DNA from: Diadophis punctatus similis
Lineage: Eukaryota; Chordata; Lepidosauria; Squamata; Dipsadidae
NCBI GenBank assembly: GCA_023053685.1
Contig: JALIGW010000002.1
Coordinates: 42,910,720 to 42,974,719, forward strand
Reading direction: 5' to 3'
Length of the DNA: 64,000 nt
Shown: one piece after another, positions 1-13,547 of the stretch
Numbering within the stretch: the first letter of the stretch is position 1
Layout of the letters: each line of letters opens with the position of its first letter
Notes under the pieces: model-generated
The model's input: only the letters and a program-made list of their open reading frames with translations
The model's database searches: none
What the model was told of the DNA's origin: nothing
Position numbers and translations under genes: made by a program

Positions 1-227
1 ATAAACAAGAAAACATAAAGATTAACTGGAAAATATTTAACCCTAAAGATGGTTTATGTCTTAACATTAGAAAATGTATATATTTTGACCAGAATATATG
101 TGCATATCACACCTCATCGTAATATTTCTTTGATGATCTGTAATAATTCACTGGTAATTTACAATTGCTAATCATTACTATCTGAAATTAAATGAAGTTG
201 CCCCAAAGGTGCTTTTTCAAGAGAGCA
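1..227. other. AT-rich intronic DNA, nothing recognised
   Basis: No coding, RNA or repeat feature can be supported here. Confidence 0.5.
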
Positions 228-597
228 ACTGGACTTTGTTTTTCCTTGAAGATGTTTTGCTTCTCATCCAAGAGCCCGACTCCATCTGAAGCTCTAGAGC
301 AGAGGTCTTCAAACTTGGCAACTTTAAGACTTGTGGACTTCAACTCCTAGAATTCTCCAGCCAGCATAGCTGGCTGGAGAATTCTGGGAATTGAAGTCCA
401 CAAGTCTTAAAGTTGCCAAGTTTGGGGACCCCTGCCCTAGAGACTGCTAAAAGACTCACAGCACTTGGCTACCAGACTAAGGTGGGAAGCAGAGGCCAAG
501 AAGATAAATGTCCTATTCTCCAAAAAGCCATCCAAGATGCACTCCTAACTGCAGTGCAACAACACAGGAACAACAGAGCCATCAACAGCAGAAACTG
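228..597. repeat. Unassigned dispersed repeat, split by a small MITE
   Basis: The stretch 228-292 reads in reverse as a motif containing TTGGATGAGAAG and AAACATCTTCAAGGAAAAAC. A diverged copy of the same motif occurs in the opposite orientation at 24619-24680, so it belongs to a dispersed family. The sequence resumes after the MITE at 300-434. I cannot assign the family, and the short open frame at 413-598 is not credible as a gene. Confidence 0.4.
300..434. mobile_element. 135-bp palindromic hAT-type MITE
   Basis: The ends are CAGAGGTCTTCAAACTTGGC and the inverse GCCAAGTTTGGGGACCCCTG. The whole element is close to a palindrome centred on CCAGCCAGCATAGCTGGCTGG. The flanking 8-mers are ctctagag (292-299) and ccctagag (435-442), a 7/8 target duplication typical of hAT transposition. 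There is no coding capacity. Related sequences occur at 13167-13380, 19238-19355 and 49696-49830. Confidence 0.85.
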
Positions 598-930
598 AAC
601 TGAATTTCTTTCCTTATGTTAACCAGTCTGGGTAGAAGCCTGCTACTAGCAGCTGCTTCACCTGCTAGGCATTCATGCACTGCTGTTAGTTTCTTTAGCC
701 AGTAAGTTGGATCATATTTGGGCCAGGTGCTATCCAGCTCTTGGTATTCTTGATCTAAATCAGATCTATTTTTGGATGTCTGCTATTATGATGGTGACTG
801 GTTCCTGTTCTCGGAGATTGCTGTGGTCTGCTCTTAGGTTATGCAACCACTTTGCACTGGTATCATGTATCTTCTTTTTCTTCCATGTATTCTTCCAGTA
901 TAGTTCAATTTCTGCTCCTCTAATGTATCA
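598..930 (-). pseudogene. R4/Dong LINE remnant, region upstream of the RT core
   Basis: The minus strand reads YWKNTWKKKKIHDTSAKWL, then NLREQEPVTI, and after a frameshift APGPNMIQ and LLVAGFYPDWLT. These match, from memory, the segment preceding the reverse transcriptase core of R4/Dong-like non-LTR retrotransposons, the same class as the longer element at 5152-7106. Several frameshifts and stops show it is dead. The left side resumes unassigned sequence, so boundaries are approximate. Confidence 0.5.
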
Positions 931-999
931 CCTTAGTCTAATAGCCAGTGCTATGGGATCTAGGACAACTCGCCGTAGATATAATGACCTCATCAGAGC

Positions 1000-1680
1000 C
1001 CAGTTTGTAGGAGGATTTGGAACCAGGACCATCCGATGGGGATGGCACATCTCCTTTGGAATGTTTGGAGAGGCCAGGGGCTGAGGACAATGCTGCCCCA
1101 GGCCCCTCAGGAATTGGGGGAAAGTGGTCAACTGGACAGAGAGCTGCCTGCCCTCACAGACACAGGGGAGGATTGGCTGCAGACAGCAGTGGTTCTGATA
1201 GGCAGCAGATCCCCTCTGATGAGGAACAGCTGCCTCCCCCACTCATCCAAGGGCAGAGAGAGTAGAATATAGGGAAGTTCAAAGGAGGGCTGTAAAACTA
1301 CTTGGAGAAGGTTGCCCCCCCTCCTCACAAGGAACACTTGGTGTGGGTTGACTTGAGAAATGGGGGGGGTGTCTTCCTCAGGAATAATTATTGTTTTGGC
1401 TTATATTCCTGCTCCTGCCTGTGCCTTGTCTTTACCTTGCGGACTGCCTTTTGCCTTGTGGACTCTCTTGCCCTTTGTACCTTGCCCCACAAGCTTGAAC
1501 ATTCTCTTTGGACTTTCTTGTGCTTTTCTTTGGGGGACTGAGGGTGGCTCCCTTTAGGGTAGTGTGGGGTGGAGCCTTACCGGCCATTCTTGTGGCCTTT
1601 AATCAGAGGATCTAATTTGCCTATGTGACCTGGGTCATAATGCTGACTCACCCCAGCTTTTCTCGCCATGGCCAATTCAC
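1000..1680. repeat. Unassigned moderately GC-rich repeat-like block
   Basis: This block is richer in G+C than its surroundings, with CT-rich and C-rich runs around 1300-1560. It resembles dispersed LTR-like sequence from squamate genomes, but I could not find convincing terminal dinucleotides, duplicated ends or a target duplication. The overlapping short ORFs on both strands have no recognisable domains. Confidence 0.25.
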
Positions 1681-3000
1681 CCTGGCTAACTCATGACCAA
1701 CTTATCTATAAAAAGTCACGCCTTTGGAGAGAAGCTAACTTCTCTCCATATGTGCAGAGATATATGAATGAAAGGTATGATATCTGTTCTTCAAATTACA
1801 AAAAGAAACTTAAACTGACCACTGTTTATACTGCAAATCAATATATCATTAGCAAAAGTAAAGCATTCATAAGAAAGTGTTGCATTCAAAGGAAACTGTG
1901 CTTAAGACTGCATCCTCAATCAAGCAAGCAAGTATAAATATGCTGATCCAGCTTCTAGTTCATATATACTGAATTTGGAATACGTAGATAATCATAATGT
2001 GACATTTGACACTTACCTCTGGGAGAAACAACTTTATGTTTTAGATTCAAATTGTTTGAGAGAAGTTTTCCCTTAAGGATTCCTAAACCATCTCCCCATG
2101 GCTATATTTTAATTTCTGTGTTGCTACTCTGTCAGTTGCAACAAAAAGCAGCAAATATTTGCCATAATATATCAGTGAAAAGAAGGCAAAACTAACATTC
2201 TCAGTCAATTTGAGAATATTTATTTTCAAGGCCTGTCAATGTGTCTAGCTTACAGTAAACAAGTTTCAAATGGATCTCAGGTAGGTCACCCAGGAATAAT
2301 CTACTTTGAGTTGTGGCAATAGCCTACTTCCAGCTGTGACAATATCACTGTACTAGTCAAATTGAAAAAAATGTCTGTAGCTTCCTTATAGGACTCTCCA
2401 AAGACAAATAAACTTAAAAACCCTAAATAGTTTCTTAAATCTGACTGAAATCCAAGAATCAGCATCACATCTTGATAGGTTCCACTCTAGCAAGTTAATG
2501 GAGTAGCTTTGGTGTTTAACCTGTTTCATTTATGAAGGCCTCATAGGAATAATATGGGGTCTATCAAGAAATCAAGAACTATGGATCTTTCGTGTATGAA
2601 AAATGGTCAAAATAAAAGTTATGCAACAAAAAGGAAAAATATACACCTCACTTGTAACAATGAATTGGTCATATACCAGTATGTGATCTATTAACATTTG
2701 AATGACATTTTCCTGACAAATGATCAGGAAGACTGAAATCAAACAATCTGTACATGACATAACTTTCTAGGCCTTCTGTGAGTAATTATGGGAAAGCAGG
2801 GGACAAACTGTTTGGGTTATGGAAGGAGTTTCAAAAAGTCTGTCTTAACTCACTATAACTGAAACTGAGAATTTACTCTCATGGTTTGCAAGATTCTTTC
2901 TGTATTACCCTGGACTAGCATTAAATATACCTCCATGAAAACTATGTTGCTCTTTATTGTTTGGTTTTGGCAGCCCATGGGGCTTGACAACTCTCCCCTT
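1681..3000. other. AT-rich intronic DNA, nothing recognised
   Basis: No recognisable gene, exon or repeat boundary was found on either strand. Confidence 0.5.
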
Positions 3001-3475
3001 TCCTTTATTTTATTTTATTTTATTATTTATTTTTGACAAGCATATATAAGATTACAATAAAAGTATAAACATGTATACATGAGATGGTTATGAGTACATG
3101 GGAACATTAGGACAGGGACGGTAGGTACGTTGGTGCGCTTATACACGCCCCTTACAGACCTCTTAGGAATAGGGTGAGGTCAACAGTAGACAGTCTAAGG
3201 TTAAAGTTTTGGGGATTTGGGGAAGAAACCACAGGGTCAGGTAGTGTATTCCAGGCACTGACCACTCTGTTGCTGAAGACGTATTTTCTGCAATGAAGTT
3301 TGGAGTGGTTTACCTTGTTTATATCTATTGTGTGCTTGTGTATTGTTGCGGTTGAAGCTGAAGTAGTCATTGACGGTAGGACATTGTAGCAGATAATTTT
3401 ATGTGCTACACTTAGGTCAGACCTAAGGTGGCGTAGTTCTAAATTGTTCTGTCTTATATTCTTTTGTTAATTTTG
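3001..3475 (-). pseudogene. LINE 3' fragment (CR1/Jockey superfamily C-terminus)
   Basis: On the minus strand, 3370-3152 reads HKHTIDINKVNHSKLHCRKY, then VFSNRVVSAWNTLPDPVVSS. The 'FSNRVV-WN-LP--VV' block is the C-terminal region after the RT in many CR1/Jockey-group LINEs. A short 3' UTR follows and ends in a (TAAAA)n tail at about 3001-3035, so the element is inserted on the minus strand and truncated at its 5' end near 3475. I cannot name the subfamily. Confidence 0.65.
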
Positions 3476-5152
<1,677 letters not shown>

Positions 5153-5162
5153 AAATAACATC

Positions 5163-5714
5163 TTGCCAGTAGAGCAAAAAGGCAACAAAAGAAGGAGCAG
5201 GGGCACAAAAGATCAGCTCCTAATTGACAAAATGATACTAGAAAACTGTAAGAACAGAAAAACGAACTTGAATATGGTCTGGATTGATTACAAAAAGGCG
5301 TACGACTCACTGCCACACAGCTGGATCATCAAATGCTTAGAAACTATTGGCATCAGCAAAAATATTACATCATTCACTGAAAAAGCGATGAAACAATGGA
5401 GAACTGTGTTGGCAGTAGGGAATGAGAACTATGGAATGGTTAATATCAAGAGAGGAATTTTTCAGGGAGATTCACTTTCACCCCTCCTCTTCATCATCGC
5501 AATGATCCCACTATCAGTAATCTTAAAAAAAATGAAACTTGGATACCAAATAGCCAAAGACGCTGAAAAAATTTCACATTTATTGTATATGGATGATTTG
5601 AAACTGTATGGAAAGTCAGAAATAGAAATCCAATCACTGACCAACACAGTCCTAATATTCAGCACAGATATCTCAATGCAGTTTGGCATGAAAAATGTGC
5701 CACTGTATCTATGA
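5163..5714 (+). pseudogene. R4-type reverse transcriptase, truncated and frameshifted
   Basis: The frame opens inside the RT domain ([14 protein letters not shown]) and contains [15 protein letters not shown] (palm motif A), [12 protein letters not shown] (motif B) and the catalytic YMDDLKLYG (motif C) near residues 141-149. The N-terminal part of the protein is missing because the copy is 5'-truncated. The frame ends at 5714. The homologous reading continues in another frame at 5711, and the point of change, near 5685, looks like a single-base deletion. The chosen start is only the first start codon in the frame, not a true initiation site. Confidence 0.88.
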
Positions 5715-7033
5715 AAAGGGGCAAAATCACTACATGTGACGGAATTGAAATGCCCAATGGCCAATTAATTAAATGCAATCAAAATGAAGCCTATAAATAT
5801 CTGGGCATTCTGCAGTTGGATAACATCAGACATGGAGAAGTGAAAACTATCATTAGAAGAGAGTACACCAACAGAGTTAGGAAAATTTTGAAATCTAAAT
5901 TAAATGGTGGAAACACCATCAAGGCCATGAATACCTGGGCAATACCAGTCATAAGATACACGGCTGGTATAATTAACTGGACACAAGCTGATTTGGACAT
6001 TTTGGACCGAAACACCAGAAAACTAATGACAATGCACTACAGTTTACATCCACGTAGTGACACTGATAGACTTTACCTGCCCAGAAAATCAGGTGGCAGA
6101 GGACTACTACAAGTAAAGCAAACAGTTGAAGAAGAAAAGCATGCATTGGCGGATTATTTAAAAGAAAGTCAAGAACATCTATTAATTGAAGTAAAGAACA
6201 AAAATCTACTGAAGGTCCAACAGACGAAACAAGAATACAGAAAAAATGTGATAAAATCAAGAATGGAGAGTTGGCAAAATAAAGCATTACATGGCCAATT
6301 TCTGGAAAAAATAAAAGACAAAGTGGACAGTGAAAAAACTTGGTTATGGTTAACATCTGGTACTTTAAAGAAAGAAACAGAATCATTGATCCTGGCCGCA
6401 CAAGAACAGGCAATTCGTACAAATGCCATAAAGGCCAAAATTGATAAATCTTCAAATGATGCTAAATGCAGATTATGCAAGGAAGCTGATGAAACTGTAG
6501 CCCATGTGCTCAGCTGCTGCAAGAAAATCGCACAGACTGATTACAAATTACGACACAACTCTGTTGCACAAATGATCCACTGGAATTTATGCAAAAATTA
6601 TAACATCCATACTGCTACAAACTGGTGGGAACACAAGCCTGAAAAAGTCACTGAAAATCAGATGGTCAAGATCTTGTGGGATTTTCGTATACAAACAGAC
6701 AAGGTACTGGCGCATAATACACCAGACATCACGTTGGTCGAGAACAACAAGGTGACTATAATTGACATTGCAATACCAGGAGATAGCAAGGTCGATGAAA
6801 AGGAACACGAAAAAATTGCAAAATACCAGGACTTAAAAATTGAAATCCAACGATTATGGCACAAACCAGCAGTGGTAATTCCAGTAGTGATTGGAACACT
6901 GGGTGCTATCCCAAAAGCACTGGAATTACATTTAAAACAGCTCAAAATTGACAAAATCACCATCAGTCAAATGCAGAAAGCCGCACTGCTCGGTTCCGCA
7001 CATATACTTCGAAAATACATTACGACTTCCTAG
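5711..7033 (+). pseudogene. R4-type RT thumb and restriction-like endonuclease region
   Basis: 440 codons without a stop, continuing the protein begun at 5163 after a frameshift. The first part carries YKYLGILQLDNIRHGEVK, typical of the region after RT motif C. A zinc-binding cluster follows, CRLCKEADETVAHVLSCC, around residues 254-271 (C-x2-C then H-x4-C). Near residues 340-365 is TPDITLVENNKVTIIDIAIP. The spaced P-D and D resemble the PD-(D/E)xK-type endonuclease of R2/R4/Dong elements, which nicks the target for reverse transcription. The long open frame suggests a fairly recent insertion. The protein cannot be complete because the N-terminus is missing. Confidence 0.85.
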
Positions 7034-7105
7034 GCCCCTGGGTGGGGCTCGACTAGTAATCAATGCCAAATCCGGCGAAACAACTGGCCGCTGTGATACA
7101 ATTGT

Positions 7106-7137
7106 ATAATAATAATAATAATACAACAACAACAACA
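7106..7137. repeat. (TAA)n(CAA)n tract: CR1 tail and R4 3' junction
   Basis: About five TAA units followed by five CAA units. The same (TAA)n(CAA)n arrangement is joined to the CR1 3' end at 16481-16577, so this is the CR1 tail read in reverse. It is also the 3' junction of the R4 insertion. Confidence 0.85.
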
Positions 7138-7492
7138 GAATTGGAAGGGACCTTGGAGGTCTTCTAGTCCAACCCCCTGCTTAGGCAGGAAACCCTACAC
7201 TACTTCAGACAAGTGGTTATCCAACATCTTCTTAAAAACTTCCAGTGTTGGAGCATTCACAACTTCTGGACGCAAGCTGTTCCACTGATTAATTGTTCTA
7301 ACTGTCAGGAAATTTCTCCTTAGTTCTAAGTTGCTTCTCTCCTTGTTTAGTTTCCACCCATTGCTTCTTGTTCTACCCTCAGGTGCTTTGAAGAATAGTT
7401 TGACTCCCTCTTCTTTGTGGCAACCCCTGAGATATTGGAACACTGCTATCATATCTCCCCTAGTCCTTCTTTTCATTAAGCTAGACATACCT
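7138..7492 (-). pseudogene. CR1 LINE 3' fragment
   Basis: The minus strand encodes 97 residues of the CR1 C-terminus: MSSLMKRRTRGDMIAVFQYL, then RRNFLTVRTINQWNSL, and VFKKMLDNHLSEVV before the stop. It is nearly identical to the end of the long CR1 at 16578-19116. The 3' UTR is very short, ending at the (CAA)n(TAA)n tail on its left. The copy is 5'-truncated at about 7492, where similarity to the longer CR1 stops. Confidence 0.92.
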
Positions 7493-9374
7493 ATCTTCTT
7501 CTATTCAGCAACAATAATTAATTCTAAAGAATCCCCAAATTATTCTTTCTTTCAGGTGAAGTGTGAACCAAACAAGTGGCAAGTCTCTCATTTTCATTGG
7601 AAACCACTCACCTACAATGCCCCCATTTCATCAGAATCTTACATTCTACTCATTCTGGACAGCTCTTTCATTCTATCCAATGCTATAGTTGACCAGCATT
7701 TATAAACAAATCTTTAGTACAACCCTTCCCACCATAACATTCAGTGAAAGGAAAGGATTTTTAATTTGTAAAAGATAAAACTAGTGCAGTACAAATCCAA
7801 TGTGGACATAAGAAATGAAGTCGAGAGTTCAACTCAATAGCTGAAATGCTTGAAGATGTAAATTGTGTCCGTCTGAGAGATCCAGGCTTAACCTAGGCAG
7901 CATTATCTGAATAGAATCACTTCAACTTCTGATAAGTTTCTTTATATTCAACTTCAGTGAGGAATAATCCTTGAGACCCAAGTATTTTCTATATCCGTCT
8001 TAATATTAATAAAGTACAATATTTGATTGAATTCTGGTGTAATTGATAAAAAAGGATCAAGTTAATTAAACTTGCCTCCATTTTATTATTAAAATATTCG
8101 CACTGTTTTTAACAAACAATTCATCATGAGCATATCCCCAAAGTTAATAAATAGTTCTTTTTACAAATGTTTCAGTTGATACTCCAATATAAAATAACAA
8201 GTATTTTGTTAGTGCTCTTGGGCCTTATAAAGTAAACACAAAGTATCTTTTAAAAGGTATATAAAGATTTTATATTTCATAGGATAATGTCCAAAAATAG
8301 GATGTATATTCTGAAAACAATCATTTTACAATTTCTATTTATTCCAGTTACTTTCCAATCACAAAATTAATTTTTTATTTCGTTTATGAAGTTGCATTCT
8401 CTCCCATGTTACCAGTAAAAACACTGATCTTCCTGAAGTTAAGCTTTCTACTTTGTTTGAAACACCACATTCCTTCCCCACAAAAAAAGAAATGCTACAT
8501 GTTCACGCCTCAAGCAAAGAAAAAAAAATACACTATCATTTTGGTCCTTCATTAGTCAGATGATCTGGCAATAACAATGCTACTTGAATTGAACCCACAT
8601 AAAAAACTATTTTCAAATATAACCTTGCCAGGAGCTATGTTATGTCTTGGCAAAAGGAAACAAGCGTTATTTCTCTATCTATTGGTTCAGTCTGCACGAA
8701 AGACAGGTGCAGGTGTTGCAATAGGAAATGAGTTTGAGGGAGTAACAACAGTATGATATAATACTTCAAGGCCCAAGTGTTTTTGCAAAATGCAAACAAT
8801 GAAAAACGTTTAAGCAATTAAATACCCTTTTGCAAAAAGTGACCATGGAGATTATAATCATTAATTAAAATCAGGTAAATCATGTAAATAATGTTACGAA
8901 ATAACATTTGCTTTTTATCTCAGATTTCAAAAGGCCTAAAATGGTAAAAGGGCTTAATCTCAGAAGAGCTGTTTTAATTAAAACTAAAAAACCAAAACTG
9001 TAGTATAATAAATAAACGTGAGAGAGCTTGCAATCCCATTCATTTAACAAATGCATGTGTGAATACTGAATTTACATTTTTTCAAATGTACATAATTATA
9101 CATTTTTCAAACTGTACAAACTATACTTATACAATTTTTCAAACTATAAAATAAATGTGTGATTTCTTTCCCAAATATGGAGAGCAATTTTTAAAGTTAA
9201 CATATCAATTTTTTTCCTATATAATTGAGACCATATTTTCAACATTCAGCCTCATTGGTTTATTATGGAAAAATTAACTGAAAATACTCAAAGTTGTACA
9301 TTTGTTGCTGTATAGTTTTTATACTGTAGAATGTTAGAGTGTAGTTCCAACCTAGGATATTAATGGAAGTTTAC
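7493..9374. other. AT-rich intronic DNA, nothing recognised
   Basis: No exon, RNA gene or clear repeat copy recognised on either strand. Confidence 0.5.
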
Positions 9375-9470
9375 ATTATTATTATTATTATTGTTGTTGT
9401 TATTGTTGTTGTTGTTGTTATTATTATTATTAATAATTAATTAATTAATTAATTATTTTATTTTATTATT
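9375..9470. repeat. Compound (ATT)n(GTT)n(AATT)n microsatellite
   Basis: ATT units change to GTT-rich units, then ATT again, then ATTA-type units. No LINE 3' end could be seen on either side. Confidence 0.85.
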
Positions 9471-11999
9471 CGCACTTGTATGCCTCCCACTCCACAGAAT
9501 ACATGCCACAAACAAGGGCTTTTTTGGTTCATGGATTTGATCCAAGGATCATTCTAGGAGAAGAAATGTATTAGTTTATGGTGATAAAAATAAGGAACTA
9601 ACAAATTTTGATAAAAGGCATAAATCTTTGCAAGTTGTAGTTCACTTCATCAAATGGCAAGCAAATCCCCCAAAATGAATAAATATAGAACTGGGTTCTG
9701 GAAATCAGATATGAATTTACTGCGTCATGCTTTTCAGTCTGTGTTGATGTTGACTCAGGATGTCTTTGATCTTCAAGGATGCCGGCAGCTTCACAATCAA
9801 TGGACAAAGGAGTATACCCATAGTCTACATCTATGCATGAAATCAGCAAACCAGGAACACAGAGAGTCTTTTTTATGCTTTATGGTTTGATCTACTTGAG
9901 CAAAACCCTTTTTGGAATTCTTGACTCTGAATGCATTTTTAAAAAGCCAGAATGTTATCAATTTCATTGGTGTGAAAAAGTTCTAGTGTTTATTGAATTA
10001 TACATTCCCATGCCCTCTGTGGAAACTGTAAATTTGAAAATTCAGACTCTTTATTGTTTTTGCTTGGTAATATTTGGTGTCCATACACACATTTTACTCA
10101 TGTACTATTGCACAGTCCACAGTACAATTTGCTACAAGGACAATGTTTTAACTTGCTGGTTTGTTGTGCTCACTCTTGTTTGTCCTGTTGATTTTTCACG
10201 AATTCTTCTGAATGTGCACAACCTCTTTTGTTGATGTTCTGTGTTGTTGAGTATTTAAAATGCATATACCAAAGTAGACAGCCAGGACTTTTTAGGTTTC
10301 CTGGATGGCTTTATTGCGGGGTGTGTGTGGGGGTGTTGGTAAAACAATGAATCACAGGCAAGCAAAACTAAACACTGCAGATAGAATTCTACTCTATTTT
10401 CTGTTTGTAAATACTGTATGTTTGCAGCTGTACTTCGTGCTGTATTTCATTATATCATCTAATTTAGACTGTAGTTCTTCGCCTGACGTTTTGTTACTCT
10501 ATGGAAAGGGAACCTGTTTGAAAGGGAAATAAAGAACTGCTATTACTCTTTTCATCTTTTGTTATAGGATATAGGAGAGGTGAAACAAGACCCTGTGACT
10601 TTGTCAGGGATTGCTGATTGGTTTCCAATTTTCTTCAGTGTCTGATCCATTATTTAAATGTACGCAATAGCTCAGGAATTACTGTCAAGTCACAAATGCC
10701 TAACTGCAAAAAAAAAGTGTACAGCAGTCAATTGACTGTTTCAGGATTTTTTTTCTGTATTTTTAAAAAAAGTTCCAGCTTTCAAGTAAACCGATCAAAG
10801 GAACAGATGGATGTAATCTATCTTAGGGAAGAAAAAAAAAAAACCCAGAAGCACGACTGTAAATGGAGGTGACAATGGAAACACAGCTATATCACAAAAC
10901 ATGAATATTATTGTAAAATTCCTTTTTACAACTATAACACTAACTGCCAGTAGCTAAAAATTCCTTTCCTGCTTTCTGATTATAGCAAAGCTAGTATGAG
11001 AATTTATTCTTAAGCCTTTTGATGTGTGAGCAGGGGAATGTTATCAAATAAAGAGAGAAGAGCTATGTCATCCTTATATCAAATACTTGTTTCAGGGCAT
11101 TTTTAAAGGCGGAGGCATTCAAGGACCTCTTTAGAACTTTGTATGAAATGTTTAATTATGAAAGGATACTACAGTAAACAGACAAAGAAACTCAATGTGT
11201 GTATACAGACCTAACGTTAGCTAGCCAAGATTTAATTTCCAAAATGACACAGAGGCTGCTCACTGAACAATGCCTGTGTTTAGCTCGTCATACTTGGGCC
11301 AACTCATTTAAGTTTTTTGCAGGGCCACTATTCATTAGAACAGATGCCAATATTCTTCCTTTCCTATAAAGTTTGAGACAGAGTTCATTCAGCATAAGAT
11401 GAATATTACGCTCAATCAGTGGAGTTCAAGGAAAACATGAAGTGATTTTTATGTGATTTTCAGCCTTTGGCAGGCTGTGTTACTATAGAAATGTTTCCAG
11501 TTAATTCCACTTTATTTAAAGGACATTTTTAATTAACTGGAATTATTGTTGTTCATGATATTTTATTTCCATTAATTATTATGGTGGAATATTATAAAAA
11601 TGAATTCAAAAGCCTTTTAATGCCATTTTGTATATATTATTCTACACTAAAAGGAAAATGATATGCTCTGTTTCACAGTTAAATGTGAAAAAAGAAGATA
11701 ATTTCTTTAGTTCAAAATATAAAATGCCACCACAACAAATGAACAGTCAGGAAATGCAAATGGCTGAAGATTTTGCCACTGATGATGATTTACCTATTTT
11801 CAAGATTGAGCACTTCAATGAAGTACTGCATGGCGCCAGCCACCTATCATGACCCGTATCACTTCCACAAGGCAGAAGTATTTGACAAACTGGTAGTTGG
11901 TTTAATCATGAGGCCATCTCCTTAGGAGCTGCAGGAACAAACTACTCCCAGATAATCAAGACAGAAGATGCCTAGCATATTCTTTATAGTAGCCCAACA
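9471..11999. other. Intronic DNA, nothing recognised
   Basis: The open frame at 9833-10234 (133 codons) has no recognisable motif and unremarkable composition. I treat it as chance. Confidence 0.45.
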
Positions 12000-12310
12000 G
12001 ATGGCTTTAATTTATTTGATTTAGGAACTGCCCAATTCCAACTGATCCTGGATGGTGTACAATAAAAACAACAGCATAAAACAGAATACAAACATTAGAA
12101 TAAAAGAATAAACATCAGGAGTCCATGGCAGATCCAGTCAACCCCATCCACACACGATCTAGCGGGGATCCCAATCACTCTAACCCAAGGCCTGAGAGAA
12201 CAGCAAGTCCTTAAGGCTTTCTGAAAAGGGTAGAAGATACATGGATATTGGAGGAATCTCATTCCAGAGGGCAGGCACAGCAACAAAACAAGCTCAATTC
12301 TAAATTACAT
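12000..12310 (-). pseudogene. LINE C-terminal fragment of a common squamate repeat
   Basis: On the minus strand the text includes LPSGMRFLQYPCIFYPFQKA and LRT, resembling the 'F+KALKT' end of LINE ORFs. The nucleotide sequence, with phrases such as cattccagagggcaggcac and gtccttaaggctttctg, matches a dispersed repeat I associate with squamate genomes. Several stops are present and the family is not assigned. Confidence 0.4.
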
Positions 12311-12747
12311 TACTTCATTGTCATCCATTGCTCTCATGAAGTGTGATGGCTCACGTATTTAGAAAACTAAGCCAACAATCAGCAAGCCCAATTTCGAGAC
12401 TTGAGTGCTGCTGTGTGATGAGGTGAACTACCATCATTCGCTTCAATTCCTGCCCACCTAGCAGTTTGAAAGCGAGTGATTGCGAGTAGATAAATAGATA
12501 CCATTTCAGTGAGCAATCAACAGGGATATGAAAGGACTCCCCCAACCAGGCATCCCTAGGCAACAGTGATATCATAGTCCAATGCTTTCAACCTGAAAGC
12601 AGCAGCATTCATTGCTCTGTATCTATTAACATAATTTATGATAGACAGTACCTGTCCTGTTGGTTCATAGCTGTAAGTTGTAATAAATTAAAGAAATATC
12701 ATGTGAATGAAGTTTTAAAACAAATGGGTTATTTACAAACAGTATAC
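12311..12747. other. Intronic DNA, nothing recognised
   Basis: No supported feature on either strand. Confidence 0.4.
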
Positions 12748-12859
12748 TACCGTATTTTTCGGAGTATAAGATGCACCTTTTTGTCCCCAAAAAGAGGGTG
12801 GAAATGTCGGTGCGTCTTATACACCGAATACAGCCATTTTTGGCCTCCTGAAGCCCCGC

Positions 12860-13155
12860 CCCCGCATCCCATTTTTGCGAAAAATGGGCCTTTTTTGCAA
12901 AAATGGGGGTGTTTTTGCCTTCCCCCACCCCCTAGGAGCGCTCTGCAGGCTTCCCAAACCCTCTGCATGCCCTGTTTTTTGCAAGAAAAAGGAGCAAAAA
13001 ATGGGCCTTTTTTGCAAAAATGGGGGCGTTTTTGCCTTCCCCCACCCCGTAGGAGTGCTCTGCAGGCTTCCCAAACCCCCTGCATGCCCTGTTTTTGCAA
13101 AAAATGAGCAAAAAACAGGCCGTTTTTTTGCAAAAACAGGGGTGTTTTTGCCTTC
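12860..13155. repeat. Tandem repeat, about 120-bp unit, inside the TA-flanked transposon
   Basis: The unit carries GGGCCTTTTTTGCAAAAATG, then TTTTTGCCTTCCCCCACCCC and TGCAGGCTTCCCAAACCC. Two full copies and a partial third are visible with small changes. The long open frames on both strands (for example 12703-13107 and 13133-12747) come only from this repetition. Confidence 0.85.
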
Positions 13156-13166
13156 TAATTACCCCA

Positions 13167-13380
13167 TCTAGCATGACTGAAGGAGGAATTCTGGGAGTTG
13201 AAGTCCACTAGTCTTAAAGCTGTCAAGTTTGAAGACCCCTGGGTTAGGGGTGCAAGGGTCTTCAAACTTGGCAAGTTTAAGACTTGTGGACGTCAACTCC
13301 CATTCCTGAGCTAGCATGACTGGAGGAGGAATTCTGGGAGTTGAAGTCCACAAGTCTTAAAGCTGTCAAGTTTGAGGTTT
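13167..13380. mobile_element. Two partial copies of a palindromic hAT-type MITE
   Basis: Contains GAATTCTGGGAGTTGAAGTC twice and the inverse (GTCTTCAAACTTGGCAAGTT) between them. Same family as 300-434 and 19238-19355. The arrangement suggests one copy inserted next to another, both within the TA-flanked transposon. Confidence 0.7.
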
Positions 13381-13547
13381 GTAAAAAGTATACATGGTTG
13401 TAAAAAGTATTCTGCTACACTGGTATTTTATTAAATAATATATTACTACACCATTTGGTTCAGAATACTTTTTTTCCTTGTTTTCCTCCTCTAAAATCTA
13501 GGTGCGTCTTATACTCTGGTGCGTCTTATACTCCAAAAAATATGGTA

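Larger units (their letters stand above)
12748..13547. mobile_element. TA-flanked DNA transposon (Tc1/mariner-like) with internal repeats
   Basis: Terminal inverted repeats of about 28 bp are CCGTATTTTTCGGAGTATAA(GA) at 12750 and its near-inverse ending TATACTCCAAAAAATATGG at 13545. Both ends are flanked by TA (12748-12749 and 13546-13547), the target duplication of Tc1/mariner elements. There is no transposase ORF, so it is non-autonomous. Inside are a tandem GC-rich repeat (12860-13155) and copies of a palindromic hAT-type MITE (13167-13380). Confidence 0.85.

Noticed and set aside
9833..10234. 133-codon open frame
   Set aside because: No recognisable domain, and nothing in its surroundings suggests a gene or splice structure; chance open frame in intron.
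12860..13155. Possible CRISPR-like array
   Set aside because: Units are direct tandem repeats without unique spacers, in a vertebrate genome.
12703..13174. Several overlapping frames of 80-134 codons on both strands
   Set aside because: They arise from the 120-bp tandem repeat; the periodic F-C-K-K and A-C-P pattern is repetition, not a protein family.
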